Counted from the first letter of the stretch, positions 23,764-37,375 are shown. The stretch: 64,000 nucleotides of DNA from Catonia carolina (GCA_035578175.1 JAQMRL010000003.1:57582672-57646671), one strand, 5' to 3'. The notes: generated by a model not told the origin, from the sequence alone. A program made the numbers and translations.

Positions 23764-24147
23764 CTGTTTATGTCATCAGCCCAAAGGCTGGTTTGAAACT
23801 CTAGAGGATTTACTAATCAAAACGAGGAGTGAGGTGGTTTACCACTGCCTTCCTCAATGAGTGGAAAAGCTTATTAACTTGCCGGGTCCGCTGAAAATCA
23901 CCTGCTTTCCACCCTGTAAATGACACTCCTTCACTTTATTCACCACAGGGTCTTGCTGTGTAATGAAATTCATTTCTCTCAGAGGAGATAACTTTGACTA
24001 GTGTCTTTTACACCCCACTTTTTTTATTCTTAAATGCTTCCGTCATATAACGGGTGACCATGTGATAAGAAACAGAACTATTTTTTGTAGCCTTGGAACT
24101 ACCAGAACGAGTGCAAATAATTTAACACTCCACCTGCTTGTTATGGG
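23764..24147 (-). mobile_element. SINE1 copy 4
   Basis: Full-length copy in reverse orientation, from GTCATCAGCCCAAAGGCTGG (3' end) to CACTCCACCTGCTTGTTATG (5' end). The short frame 24062-24253 is an antisense shadow of it. Confidence 0.9.
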
Positions 24148-25182
24148 AAAACACCTTCTTTCATTCTGTTTGATTTTCTTACACAAAATTGAAACCGATA
24201 ATGTGTTTCTGAATTTTTTATTTTTAATTCTATATCATTTAGTACATCTGTAAACTGCCGTTCCAGGACAAGGAGTTTTCAGAAAACTCTGCCATGGTGG
24301 TGAACTCAAAAGCCGATTTCCTACAGGAAAATTGCTAATTTAAAAATCTTATTAGAATAAATACAGGTATAAATTTAGCATTTTCTCTGATTGGATGTCA
24401 TTTCACACTGTTAGATATTCAATAATTTCAAGTTTCATCATTCCAATGTAGGTCCATGAACTTCTAAAATAATTTATTTCTAATTTTATTTCATATCTTT
24501 AATAGTAAGTTTATACGTCTGTTATTTATAGAATTTCTCAATGTACTATGTTTCATACTGATTCTTAAGTTCCCCCATTGGGTTTTTTTCTTAACGCGCC
24601 CACTTAACGTTTCCTCCTCGTAAGTATTTCATTTCATGAAATCGGTTCACAATTTGTTGCCCAGTACACTTAACAAAAGATAAATGGCCGCGGAGTAAAT
24701 AAAATATTCTACACATTCCTGTACTCCCACTGTTGTTAAAAGCTTTTATTCCTTCATTCTCATTTTTCTCTGATATTTGCGTTTCGAGCTTATATAGCGT
24801 GTTTCCTTACGTCACTTTAAAGGAAATGAATTGTTAAATTTCTCTAGTTCATAAAATCTATCTTAAATAATTAATCAAAATAATAATAATAATTTTTTAT
24901 TTCCATATTTTTTTTTAAATTTTTGATAGATATTCTTTCAAAAAGTTACAGTTCATTTACAACAATTTGCAATGTACGAAATGAAGGAAATTGTCCTACC
25001 CAACTATGGCTAAAAGCCATGTTCTAAGGGAAGTGTTTTCTTCTTTTATTTAGTAACAAAATATAAAAGCGATTTAAAAACTACGCTAGAGCTTAAAAAA
25101 ACTTTATATATTTTTTTTTAAATATATAGCACCATTTCCAAACAAAAAATTCAAATACATTCTTAAAGTCACACAATTATTT

Positions 25183-25485
25183 AAAAAACTAAATTCTAAA
25201 ATTAGTATAGATTTACCGACTAACCTACATTGTAAACAATTGAAGTGCATATTAATCTCTATCAACATCATCTTCCTCTACGCATTCTACTTTATTAATC
25301 TTTTAATTTACATTTAGGCCTAATTTTTTCAAAAATTGTACATATTTTTTTTTCTTTTAGATGCAATACCATTTGTATTGCAATGGGTATTGTCTTCGTC
25401 ATGTGAACACTTACTTATTACTTACTTACTTATAGTTTTTGTTTTTAAAGTGATAGTAAATAAACTCAGATGCTAAAAAAATTAG
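25183..25485 (+). repeat. Dispersed repeat R4, copy b
   Basis: CCGACTAACCTACATTGTAA, CCTCTACGCATTCTACTTTA and GGGTATTGTCTTCGTCATGT match copy a in reverse. A hairpin around ATGCAATACC...GGGTATTGTC precedes an AAATAAACTCAGATG-A-run end. Confidence 0.7.
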
Positions 25486-25544
25486 TATAATAAATCTTTA
25501 AAAAAACACTATAATCTATTGAACTAGAAAAATATCTATAAAAA

Positions 25545-25915
25545 TTGTTGTTGTTGTTGTTATTTAGGTCAACAGCCGTAAGGCTGGTTTGAACCTCTAG
25601 AGGTTTTACTAAGTAAAAACGAGGAGTGAGGTGGTTTACTCTTCCTTCCTCACCGAGTTAAAAGAGTATACTAATCAACATGCCAGCCCCTCCAAATAGC
25701 ACCCACTTTCCACCCTGCAAATGACACCTTTACTTCATATACCACAGGGTCTGGCTGTATAGCGAAATTTATTACACTCAGAAGAGATAACTCTGACTAG
25801 TGTCTTTTACACCTCTACCTCTTCTGTTCTTAAATAGTTCAGTTATATAATCGGCTGACTATGTGATAAAAAACAGAACTATTTGTAGCCCTGGAACCAA
25901 CAGATTGAGTGAATA
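25545..25915 (-). mobile_element. SINE1 copy 5 with (TTG)n tail
   Basis: In reverse orientation the copy ends in (AAC)6, seen as TTGTTGTTGTTGTTG at 25545-25560. The 3' hairpin CAGCC-TTAC-GGCTG is intact. The 5' GCCCATAACAGG part is missing. Confidence 0.9.
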
Positions 25916-25934
25916 AAAATTAGTGAGCCAAAAA

Positions 25935-26470
25935 AACTTTATATTGATAGTAACCTTTCTATATTGTCTCTTCCTGAGTTAATTAACCATTTATGGGCAA
26001 TACTTTTAAAAGACCTATAATTTAAATTTTTCACGTGCAGAGGGAGCAAAGTAAACAGTTTTGGTGCCAAATAACCATGTGATGCTGATAAAGAGCCTTT
26101 TTTGCCAGATGCAGAAGTATTAGGTCCCTATTTCTAGTGTTGTAGTAAAGATCTCTGCTCGGTAGATGCAGTTTTTATTTATGCCCCCTAATTAGAATTT
26201 CTTTAACATAATAGAGTTGTCATACTCTCTGAAAAATCAGGGGAAAACTGCTCAGACGGATATCTCGGAGGTTTGTTGTTCATAACTTTGATAATTAATT
26301 TTTGCTCTTTCATTAGGGTCTATGTCCCAACTTATTATTCCGTCAGTTAGAAGGGACTGAACTATTGAATAGTACACCGTTTTTAAATTTTTCTTCTCCA
26401 GTACCACTCGCAATTTTTTAAAAGTGAAATAGCCTTCCTCAAACGCTGACAAAGCATCTTAATTTGTTCA
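25935..26470 (-). pseudogene. Non-LTR RT fragment (GIISW type)
   Basis: The minus frame 26452-26252 contains LRVVLEKKNLKTVYYSIVQS and LLTDGIISW, the RT thumb-like segment seen in insect CR1/jockey-group elements. Beyond several stops it continues with VFGTKTVYFAP-like and IGLLKVLPING-like strings, which fit the C-terminal continuation. It is a decayed copy just downstream of SINE1 copy 5. Confidence 0.6.
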
Positions 26471-26833
26471 TTTCAACGGAGGAAAGAGTCAACTATTATT
26501 CCCAGATAAAATGTAAAGGTTAGATTTTTTATTTAAGTATTGTAAGCCTACATTAATTTTGTTTTTAGATATCTATTTAGAGATCCCTTTGTACGTTTAC
26601 TTTCCATCTGGAAATATCGCAAGGTGCTTAAAAGGACGCTGGAGTAGAGACCTGTCAATTTGATAAAATAAACGTTATTAAAAATTGTTCAGAAGTTTTT
26701 TAACAACAATTCTTGGGTAGGCAACAATGGGGCAACAATTCTTATGCCTACCATGTCATTTCAACACAATCATCACATTTGCTTTTAACATTTTTACCGT
26801 TGTAAATAAATCATTAAAGAAAAATTTATTTAA

Positions 26834-27003
26834 AATCGCATCAACTGTTTTGGTTTTTAGGGACTACTAGACGTTACCATACTGAATCAGTAGGTTTAAG
26901 TTGTAATGATTTCAGACCTTAGCCGGGAACCGAACCCCGGGCCTTCCGCTTTACAGTATCCAGCACAGTTTAGCGCTCTTACTTCTAAGCCACGGAAGCA
27001 TCC
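26834..27003 (-). mobile_element. SINE-A copy
   Basis: The minus strand has CTTCCGTGGCTTAGAAGTAA, GGGGTTCGGTTCCCGGC (B box) and a GTTGATGCGATTTTAAATAA tail. The left stem of the tail hairpin is mutated. Confidence 0.8.
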
Positions 27004-27202
27004 AAACATAACTTTATTCTAATAATCGTTAAGTAACAATTTTAAATTTCAAAAAAAAGTTAAACAGAACACTGGCTAAAATTATTAACCAGCCAGTATA
27101 ATTACTAAATTTTCCCATTTTCTTTTAAAACAACTTTTTGAATTTTAGTTTTACAGGATAAATAAAGAAATCATACCTAAACTTGTCCATAACAGTGAAA
27201 TG

Positions 27203-27578
27203 TTAAATTATTTGCACTCGATCTTCTAGTTCCAGGGCTACAAAAAGTAGTAGCTTTGTGTATTATCACATGTTCAGCAAATTACATGACTGAAGCATTT
27301 CAGAACAGAAGAGGTACCTATAGGTGAAAAAAACACAAGTCAGAGCTGTCTTCCTTGATAATAATGAATTTCAATATACAGCCAGACTCTGTGGTGAATG
27401 AAGTGAAGGTGACATTTGAAGTGTGGAAAATAATGGATGCTTTCGGAGGACCTGGCATGCGGATAAGCACACTTTTCTACTCATTGAGGATGGCCTGTTA
27501 AACCATCTCACTTCTCGTTATACTTAAGAAAGCCTCTAGAGGTTCAAACCAGCTTATCGGTTAATGATCTAAACTACA
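27203..27578 (+). mobile_element. SINE1 copy 6
   Basis: It runs from TTAAATTATTTGCACTCGAT to GATCTAAACTACAAC. Several substitutions and small insertions mark it as older than copy 3. Confidence 0.88.
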
Positions 27579-28793
27579 ACATACCTAAAAAACCCTCTCC
27601 GATCACATGTAAATAATTCTATTGTTTTGTCGTTGTTTGGTGTATTACATATAATATAATAGCATTTATTGAGAACTGGGTATCAGCTAATCACTTAGCA
27701 AGTGTAACCAAACCTGTTAAACTCAACTTTTGTTGCATTTTTTTAATTTTGTTTATTAGTGATTAAAAATGTATTTTACCCGAAATCAAACTGGTTTTAA
27801 AATTTTAATTATAAGTTTATTTGAAAACTGCATCGTTCTCGTAAAAAAAATTAGATAACTTTTCAGTATAATTTTAATATAATCAGAATAATTTTCTTCG
27901 GTGATTTGTAGATTAGACCTAACCCATATTTTCACAAATATTTTATATCTCTCTTTACTTCACTTTCAAATAATCTTCTAAGGTATTAAATAAATTCTGT
28001 TTGAAATTCTATAGTATTACATAACCCTACATTTTACAGATATAATCTCAGAAACCCCCGTAAATTAAATTTTTCTTTCCAAAATCCTTTGAACTACCTA
28101 CATAAAAATGATATATCAAATTCTTCTTACATTTTTCCTGATGTTTTACACGGTATTTTCGTTGAACAAACCTGCATTTCATGTAAAATTACATCAGAAC
28201 TTTACTTTGATATAGAAATACAATGTTAATAATGCGTAAAACATGTTCCAGTAATAATATAGTAACTCTACAAAGTAATAATTTGCATTTGAATTTTGTT
28301 ACTACAACCTCTGTAACACAAATGTCAGGTTATATTAAGTCCCTTTGCTGCTTATGTTCCCCCTCAAGTCAAATATTAAGCCTGATTTAAGAATAAACAG
28401 TACTACCGAATAAATTCTTTGTATTATTTTACAGTTATGGTATTGTCCCATTGTGTTGCGTTGTTAACTTCATTGTACGTATAAATAAACTTTCCATTCA
28501 TTACTTAACTGCTAATTATCTTTGAATTTAGGCGTTTATTTTTATCTTTTTATACTGAATTTAAAATTTTCACAAGGGGATTATACTCGTCCTACTTAAA
28601 AATTATTTCATTATAATTTTATATCATAATTATAAATTTTATTTCCACCTTTGTTATTAACAAAAATATATTTAGGTGCTAATATTAGTTAGGTACTATG
28701 GTTTCGTATACAGTACTATATGTAGATAGTAAAATGCGCAGAAAACTTCGGGTGGTGTAACTTCCTTACATAAAATGCAAGGAATAATCATCA
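27579..28793. other. AT-rich span, nothing recognised
   Basis: I find no coding, tRNA-like or inverted-repeat signal between SINE1 copy 6 and the LINE remnant. Confidence 0.55.
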
Positions 28794-29177
28794 TCATCCA
28801 TCACGGACTAGGCATCTAGAGCCTGTTCCGGTGTCCATCGTTTCCTCGGCCTTTTTCCGTACCTGCAGTGGAAGACGAACTGGAGACATACGGAACAGGT
28901 GATTCGTCCATCTCATCCTATACTGCTTGATCACATCGGCAAGTGGTTGGATATTACATTGCCTCCGAATGACCTCATCCCTTATGTGATCCAGCCGCGT
29001 ATATCCTTGAATGCAGCGTAAAAATCTCATTTCTACAGCTCGAATGCGCGAAAGATCGTTTCTTGTTTTAATCCGTATCTCACTTCCATAAGTCAGCAAA
29101 GGAATATCCATCGTCTTATAGAGTTTTATCTCCGTTTCCTTTCTGACTTTACCCTTCAAAGCACCGATTAAATGCAA
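28794..29177 (-). pseudogene. Endonuclease-RT type LINE C-terminus
   Basis: A 127-codon minus frame carries ETEIKLYKTMDIPLLTYGSE, RIRAVEMRFLRCIQGYTRLD, HIRDEVIRRQ and YRMRWTNHLFRM in the usual order for the C-terminal part of insect endonuclease-reverse transcriptase LINEs. A frameshift near 28870 leads to a PRKRWTPEQALDA continuation and a GAT-rich end. The polymerase core is absent, so it is a truncated relic, not a host gene. Confidence 0.85.
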
Positions 29178-29827
29178 GGCAAAACGTTAAAATAAATATG
29201 GGCTTGAAAACTAAACATTTTCTGTCTGGCCGCCATTTTACTATTTGTAAATGTATCAAAAATGGTTGAAGGTACCTTTATAAAATTCTAATTAAATGAA
29301 AAAAATCTTTATTTTTTTCACGGTTCGTGTACTAAAACTAAGTTGTCAGTAGTTCGATAGTTATTAATAGAAGGACCATTCCCTGCTGTGATAAAAAGAG
29401 GAGCTACATCAGGCGGTAGGCCTACTACAAGGGACGGCATAAGCAAAGAAATCAAGAAAAATCTGCAATTTGGCAATGAATAAGCTGCATTGAACCCTTA
29501 AATAAATGAGGAAAATAAATTTCCTAATTATTAGATATTTACTACCTACTTCCATAGATTTATTTATTTTTTTTAAAAATTGTACTGTGATTGTTCAACT
29601 GATCTGACGCTCGTAAAAATTTTAGGTTAGTTGAACAGAACTACATTCTTATAAAGTACAAGTTTTTTTGACCATAAGAGCAATTCGAGATTGAAATATG
29701 TTATTACAGAAGTTGGAACAGTTTTACACGTTTTAAAACTTTTTTTATGCGAGTGGCTATCTTGATTCAATAGTACATCCGATATTTGAGACAGTATGTA
29801 CTGATTTTGAGTATAATAGATTTTTTG

Positions 29828-30222
29828 CCCTTAACGGGCAGGTGGAGTGTTAAATGAATTGTACTCGATCTGTTAGTTCCAGGGCTACCAAAATTAGTTG
29901 TGTTTCTTATCACATAGTCAGTAAATTATATGACTGAACTATTTAAGAACAGAAGAGATAGAGGTGTAAAAGACACTAGTCAGAGTTATCTCCTTTGAGA
30001 GTAATATTAATTTCACTATACAGCCAGACACTGTGGTGAATGAAGTGAAGGTGTCATTTGCAGGGGGAAAAGTGGGTGCATTTTGGAGGGCCTGGCATGC
30101 TGATAAGCATACTCTTTCAACTCAGTGAGGAAGGCAATAGTAAACAACCTCACTCCTCGTTTTTACTTAGTAAAACCTCTAGAGATTCAAACCAGCCTTT
30201 CGGCTGTTGACCTAAACAACAC
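29828..30222 (+). mobile_element. SINE1 copy 7
   Basis: Full-length, from GCCCTTAACGGGCAGGTGGA to GACCTAAACAACAC. Hairpin CAGCC-TTTC-GGCTG is intact. Confidence 0.9.
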
Positions 30223-30577
30223 GTACTGATTTGACATTTTGCATTTATTTTGATTAAAATATTACAAAAAAAGAAAAACTTATTATAGATGTGTGTTGAA
30301 ATCGTTGCGGTGATCTTCGGAATTAGGTTTAATGTCTATTTCTCCTTCTGAAGATGATCTCGTAGATGCCTAAACGCGTTAGGGTTAATTTTATAAAACA
30401 TCTGGTGAAAGGGCAGTAAGTTTATTGTTTTGATTGTTACTGACTAGGTCGAGCTAAATTAGTGTTGAATGTATTGTTCTTATCAATCAAGAAAAATCAA
30501 ATTAGGCTAAATATAAAATTTATTGTAATTCAATTGTACAGCTAAGCAAATAATTTCAGTAAACTATACTTTTATCC

Positions 30578-30900
30578 ATTTTTTAATCCTAAATGTTAGT
30601 ACGTTGCAATCTGTTCAATTTAAGAAAAATGAGCAACCTCATGACCCAATGAAATGACGATAATATGTATGACTGGTAAATGAAGCGTAGCCTTGTGCAG
30701 ACTCAGGCCGAGGAGTATGGTTAATTGAGCTCTAACTATAAAAGTACATCCGTAACCACTGTCAAGTATTCAAATACTTATAAATGTAACTACCGTTACT
30801 AGGATTTGAACTACGGAACATTCCTCTCCGAAAATCAGCTGTAAGGTCTAAACAACTAACCCGCGACGACGACTTTACCCCTAGACCAACCTGGCGGGTT
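30578..30900 (-). mobile_element. SINE-B copy 3, full length
   Basis: The plus strand runs from TTTTTTAATCCTAAATGTTA to TAGACCAACCTGGCGGGTT. Read on the minus strand it begins AACCCGCCAGGTTGGTCTAG, a tRNA-like A-box region. Confidence 0.85.
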
Positions 30901-32639
30901 ACTTTTATTGAAGTAAAACATTTTTTAATTCTAATAATTATGGAAATTGATTCAATTGGTTTAGTATACCTAATAATAGAATATCTAGTGCAGTATTACC
31001 CTAGGCAAAGATCCTCTCTCTCACTTTCTCCCCTTTCCACTGTTAACTAGAATTGACGCCAAACCGGAGTTGTGTTGTATGAACCTCGCGCAAATATTAC
31101 ACAAATGCATCGTACCTATGGAATAGGCACGTAACTACATCAGTGTTATTACTATGAACTGAATTAAATTTTCCAACAGCATGTAATTTAGTTTACGTGG
31201 TTAGTGTTAGTCTACTTACTCTGTTATATCCATTTATTGTATAGCCCCATAACTTAATTCTCTTTCAGTTTCCTATTATAAATCCCTTTTGACCTTTTGA
31301 AATTATAGATAAATCCCAATAAGATAACATAATTTTGGCACCATTATTTATGTATACTATTCTATAAATTAATACCAACTGTTTCATCTGCAAAATTTTT
31401 ACAATTAAACCATTATTTGTCATTAAAAGAGAAATCTGATGTAACTTATAAAAAAATGAGAATTGCTTTGATTTATACAATTATCTTTATTTAAAAGGAT
31501 ATGAATTTTCGTTGTTAGTTTGGTCTAAACTTCCACTGAATTGATTCCAGTCAATCGTTTTTTCAATCAATGCTCTATACTTGTAAACTCGCTCACCCAT
31601 GATTATTATTTTCAAATTTTTGATTAATGCAGAAAATATAAAATAAAGCCTTTCTTATAACCTAGATTGTCGAGATTTCCTTCACCGATACAGTATTTAA
31701 TAACGTTATGGCCTGCATGAAGAAGAAGTGGCGCTGTTTTGCGAAAGTATTCTTTGTTTCCGATGAAATTATATCATTTTGACAAAAATAGGAATTTGCA
31801 TCTTTTCGCTGACCAATTCGGAGCTTCGGGTTTCAAATCTACTTTTTGATACAGAACAATTTCAAAGAGCTTCCTATCTTTATTCAGGAATACATTCTAT
31901 CTTTGGCGACCCCATGTTCAGGTTCTGTTTATTAGTTCGGCTAATTATTGCAAACATTATGCGTATTATTGCCTTATTTATAACACTTAATTTAATAACT
32001 GCAATGATGTAACCAACCTTAATTACCGTCTATTAAATAAATAAACTTTTTAGTCGTTTTAAATAATGCATATTATATTTATGACCAATCAAAATGTAGG
32101 GTTAAAAATGAAAAGTTATACTACTACACAGACTGCAAAAAGAAGATCAACCTGACATTTGCTTTGATTGGCTAAGAAAAACTAAGCGAAAACTTTACCA
32201 GAAAAGCCAAAAATTATACTAAAACCAACTGATTACAAATTAATTCTTAAATAACTCACATTTTTCATGTTCATTAGTTAATTAATTGCCCATTAGACAG
32301 TTTACATTTTTATTATCAAAAACAAAACGGATGAAAAATAATTACACGTATAACTCAGCAATACAAGGTCTACTCATTATACAAACAGTCATTAAAAAAT
32401 TTCTATCATAATTTAGTTCACAGCTTATAACATAAATTTGAGTAGATTTGAACATACATTTTTTCTTCCCTTTTTGATATTAGCTTTTCATTAAAGAAAC
32501 TATTACTAATTTCAAGAAATCCCGTGCAGCATAATCAAAATGAGTAATTTACTACAAAATATATTTTTATATACTATTTACTATTTTTTTAAGATAGCCT
32601 ACGTAGAAATTCCACAAACATTTATTACCCTGACATAAT
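30901..32639. other. AT-rich span, nothing recognised
   Basis: The longest frames (71-77 codons) have no domain-like pattern and no splice context that I can support. Confidence 0.55.
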
Positions 32640-33245
32640 AATTTCACTTAAGTACTTAGGAACTGTTCTCTATTCAGGTGGAAAATTGGAAAAAGAGTTA
32701 AGTATAATGGTGCAGAAAGCAAGGGGATTCTTCCGAATAGTAAAAGATTTGTCTGGAATCAAGAAGTTCCTAAGAATTGTAAAATAGTTGTACATAATAC
32801 GTACTTTGTACCAATTTCGACTTATGCAGCCGAGACATGGACTGGTGGAAAAAAGTTAGAGAGTAGAACTCATGCGGCAGAGATGACGTTCAAGCAGTAT
32901 TCTGGGGAGCAGATGGAATAAGAAATGATGTAGGGCCTAATTAGGAAACAACTAGAAATTTTAAGCCTGTTAAGGAGAGTTGGTTAGACAAAACTGCTAT
33001 GGTTTGGTTATGTCAGTAAGATAAAGAAGGGTAGACTACTGGAAAGGATGCTGTACTTGATAGATAGAGGTTAAAAGATCAAGAGGTAGACCAACCCTAA
33101 AGTGGATGGTTCAGTTATGGATGAATTAGGAAAGGATTCGATCCCAAGAGCAGTAGAGGAGAGATGGTTCAGTGATACAGAGTGGTAAAGAGGAGTTGTA
33201 TTGGGTCCGACCCGAGTAAACTTAGAAGTGGGATAAAGAAGACGA
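32640..33245 (+). pseudogene. Non-LTR RT C-terminal region, heavily decayed
   Basis: Plus-strand fragments in shifting frames read YLGTVLYSGGKLEKEL, QKARGFFRIVKDLSG, GRPTLKWM, RDGSVIQSGKEELYW and a final DEDDE-like run. The order matches the 'YLG..LSSDG....EI..R...A...F' to 'GRPR.RW...VK' to 'RW..D...W' tail of insect LINEs. Many stops are present. Confidence 0.7.
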
Positions 33246-34107
33246 TGAAGATGAATAATTTCAAATAGAATTAGCATTTTAAAATACATAATAAATGTAC
33301 CTAAAATTCAAAACTACAAAATAAATTATCCGTGCTCATAATGGCGGAGTTCAACAACAAGATGGCACTTCCGATAACTTATTGAAAGTCCACATCAATA
33401 CATTTTACCACTTGTGGTTCTTCACACTGTGCATAAAATTTTATTGATATGCATAAAAAATGATGTTTTGCTAATTTATTTAGTAAGAATACTAATTTAT
33501 TAAAAAATACTAAAACTAGGCAATTGAGAAGTTAGATTTCCTTAAAATTGGAGTAATGGTACTTTACGGCGGTATCATATTGCATTGAAATAATTTGACA
33601 AGAATGTATTTACATTATAAATTAAGTCTTCTACTTTAGGCTGAAATATGTAAATAATTAAATAAAATTTGTAGAACGCTTGTTGGTGACTTCAAATTAT
33701 CCCGCTTTATTACAGTTAACGGTCTTTACACGAGTTCTAACGAAATGTTCCGAACACTTCAGAGTGTATCGAACCCCAGTGTAGCCATCTGGAACATAAT
33801 ATACTATAGTGCAGTGACAAGACAAACCGTTTACTTTTCCTATTGTTATTCATTCCCGCTTTGTTTATAAATTCAAATTTATTATATTAGATTGTCCTAG
33901 TGCTGAATTGTGGAAATGAGTCATGAGGAGTACTGTTATTGCATACGTAATAACGTTTTAAAAAAAATATTGTACGTTTAGCGTTTTATTATTTTAAATA
34001 AAATGGTTTTTTTATGTAGTTATAAAGTTATTTTACAAAAATATTTTGTCTAAATAAATTAATATTAGTGATTAACTCAAAAACGTACTCAAACATGTAT
34101 TTGATAG

Positions 34108-34616
34108 AATATTTGGGTATTTTCTGTTATACCCCCCCCCCCCAGCATAATTTTTCACAGTTTGTGAATTTTTCGTATGCAATCTTACAGTATTTTAACG
34201 ATAAAAACTGGAAAAATATTTAAAAATATCGTACACCAATATTCTCCAGGTTAAGGTTAAACATAGGTAGTGTAAATACATTGTTTTTTCTCAATATTGT
34301 AACAGTACGTAGACTAATAATGAAATATAAACTCATTGAGTACATGCCATCATTAAAAAAATTATCATTAAATTAATTTAACACGATTAAATTAAATATT
34401 ATTAATTAATTTAATAATTGTCCATAAATAGTTTAAGGTTAACTTGAAAAAAGAAAAAAGCTTTAACGGTAATTTGAAAAATGTTGATATATGATTTTTT
34501 TTAATGTTTTTCCCGTTTTTATGGTTAAAATTACTGTAAGAATACCTCTACACGAAATATCCACATATTGTTAAAAATTATGCAGGTGGGGGGATAACAG
34601 AAAAGACCCAAATATT
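34108..34616. mobile_element. Foldback MITE with C/G-run near its ends
   Basis: AATATTTGGGTATTTTCTGT near 34108 is mirrored by an inverted copy ending at 34616, with arms of about 120 bp. Both arms carry a C run (plus 34131-34143; G run 34588-34593), GCATAATTTTT, CTTACAGTA and TAAAAAC landmarks. The centre is AT-rich and non-coding. Confidence 0.8.
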
Positions 34617-36577
34617 TTAACTTACATGGAGAAAATACTTCAATACCCCCAAAAAATAACATTTTTACGGATAACCTGCTAAACTGAACGACTAAACAAA
34701 TAACGATATTCCTTTTAAATTTATTTACAGCGTTCGTTAACCAGTAGGCCTAAATTATAATTTGATCAAAATAGATTTGTTTTTTTAACCCTTTTTGTGA
34801 CTTTGATATGGTCCGTTAATACGTAGACTTATATTAAATTTGGATCCTAAAATCATAGAATAAGTAATCCTTTTAATTAAGATTTTGTGAATTTTTTAAT
34901 ACTGTACACATCTAGACTGGTATCAGTATTATCAAAAATTTGGGTTCTTCCCCTAAATAAATATTTGGTAAAGTTTTCAGCGAACGATTGAAGGTGTATA
35001 TTTTACGTAAGAGTGGTTATATCCAATAATATTATCAGCCGTACGCGGACTATTGACGGATACATTCGCCAAAAAATCTTTTCCACAGATCGTTTTGCGG
35101 ATAATCCGCACATTGACATATTAGATAGAAAAGATTTTGAAAAAAATTTGTATTTATAGTCATCAAAATTATGCCAAAATATCTAAACATTCCCGGAAAT
35201 TTTCACCTGCAGAAGCTGCGTTGACAGCACTCCCAGTATTGTTTCCTAGCTGCCACTAGGTCGGTATTAAGTAGGCCGTGTTTCCCTTGTTCGTTCATCC
35301 TTACGTGTGTTTTGTTTTGTCCAATTTAATCCCATAATATTTCTTTAACAATCTTTGAAATTGTAGGTTTTTTTCTTTTTTTATTCTGTAAACCAAGGGA
35401 CAAATGTTTTTCTTTTAGTCAGTTCTATTTACAGATATATCCGCATAAGTCACGTCACTCCGGACAAAAGACTGATATATCCGCATCCATTATTCTTGTG
35501 TAAAAGTAAAAACAAAAATTTATGAAGAAATTTGCGTGAATTCTGAACCTTGAAAAATAGTTTTCTATCCAGGAAAACACCCCCAACCCTTAGTTAAATG
35601 TGTCTGTGAAATGAAGCTAATTCCGTCCACGAAGAGTTAAAACAAAATTTTAAAAGTTTACAAAATACTTTTAAGCGTTTAATTGAAAGACATTTACGAA
35701 ATTTTGTATGCTTAATTAGCCTATTCGCTGTAACTTTAAGCTAATATTCTAAAAAAAGTCGATGAACAGAATTTGATATCTTTTAAGAATACCTGTTAGT
35801 CTCTTACGTCATTTAGTTAAAACAATTGTTTAAAATTTTATTTAAAGATGTATCAACCGCACGGTTATAAGCGACTACAGTGAACGGTAGTGCTTTATCA
35901 GTAGGTTTTAAAACGCAATAATTTTCCAGTCACTAGCTGGGAGTCAACCCGTGGTAAATAAGATTAATAGAATTAATTTTTATTGTAAAATATTTAAACT
36001 TTATCAATACCTAGTAAAATTTATCTAATGAACGGTAGAAAATTTTAAATGCTTTGTTTTCTAAAGGTGAATGTCCGCCTCCTGAACGTTCAATTGGATT
36101 GCTTCAAAGTACTTCATTAGATCGTTAAAGATTCAGTTTCAAATAGTATTGAGATTTACAGCTCTTAAGTAGGCCTAAGTACTTTTAAACTTATAAAAGA
36201 TGTTTCTGGGATAGCCCTTTGAAACGTCGATAAATTAATGCATTATTTGATATATTATTAACTTGAGAAAACCTAAAATGTGTTTATTTATTTATAGAAG
36301 ACCACATCAACTGTTTGTCATAAGTAACGAGGCGTTGTGGAACAGTCGATTGGGAGAGAACCATGTGAATAATTTCCAGGACCGAAATAAATTTAGCTTA
36401 GCAATCGTTACCTCTGACCTTCTAGAGTGTTCAATCTAGTATTTTCATTATGGAGAAATATTAATTCATTCATAAGTTTTCTTGATAGCGTACTAATGCA
36501 AATATACAGAAAAATAAGTAAATTATTAGTATTTTTTTTCAAAAGATAAATAGTTTAAGAAACAAGAAATGTAAGAG
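34617..36577. other. AT-rich span with one SINE-A relic
   Basis: Apart from SINE-A 35840-35958, the only regularity is a recurring TATCCGCA-like string (about 35099, 35438, 35480). No gene is seen. Confidence 0.5.
35840..35958 (-). mobile_element. SINE-A copy, 5'-truncated
   Basis: The B-box region GGGTTGACTCCCAGCTAG and the tail GTAGTCGCTTATAACC ... TTGATACATCTTTAAATAA are recognisable. The A-box half is missing. Confidence 0.65.
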
Positions 36578-37375
36578 AGAGGTCTAGTATCAAAACCAGC
36601 CACATCCAAAAAAAATTTCTTTGTTCCTGTTCTTTTTTACAAGTTTCAATTTTATGAACATAATAAATAGGAAAATCTGCATCAAAACGATTCATATCCA
36701 ATGAAAATGCTCAAAGAAATTTGTAAGTTATTTTCAAAACAAGCCACATCACTTCTTAGAGAAATAGCCAGTGAGGCGCTAGTGCACTTATGTGGTGAAC
36801 TTAATATTAACTTAATATAACTTAATATTAGAACAACTTAATATTCTATCAAAAACAATGTCGTTTTGTAGTTAATGCAGTTATGTTAAAACAATTTTAT
36901 TACAACATCGTTTAATTTTGTTATTATGACAGAGTACTATTCACGTGATAATTTTTAATTGCTTGAAAAATATCGATTTTGAACAATTTAGTTTTAGCAC
37001 GACAATACTCAATGAAAAGTGTATTTTTTGTATAATTTACAGTTACTTTATTAAATTAGTTGAAATCATCAAACTCATTGCTCACCTTAATAAATAAAAC
37101 CATGATTTTTCTAAAAAAACCAGTAATTTTTGTTTCAAAACCAGCCAAGTCCCTGAATGAGTTTCAAAACCAGCCACATTCAAAAGAAAAATTAGTTTTC
37201 CTAGATTTTTAAAAGACATATTTTTATTATATTTATACACATTAATGTGAGATTTAATACTTAACACTTGAATTATTAACCAAGACGGTAAATACTGTAG
37301 TTTATATTTAAACAGTTTTTTCCTTACTAGAAAAATTTTATGAAAGGATGTAGCTGATTTTGATACTAGATCTCT
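36578..37375. mobile_element. Element with 30-bp terminal inverted repeats and repeated internal motif
   Basis: AGAGGTCTAGTATCAAAACC (36578) has an inverted counterpart ending 37375; 27 of 30 bases match. The motif TTTCAAAACCAGCCACATYC recurs at 36589-36607, 36731-36750, 37133-37152 and 37162-37181, and inverted at the right end. GTAA-type flanks may be a target duplication. No coding potential is seen. Confidence 0.65.
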
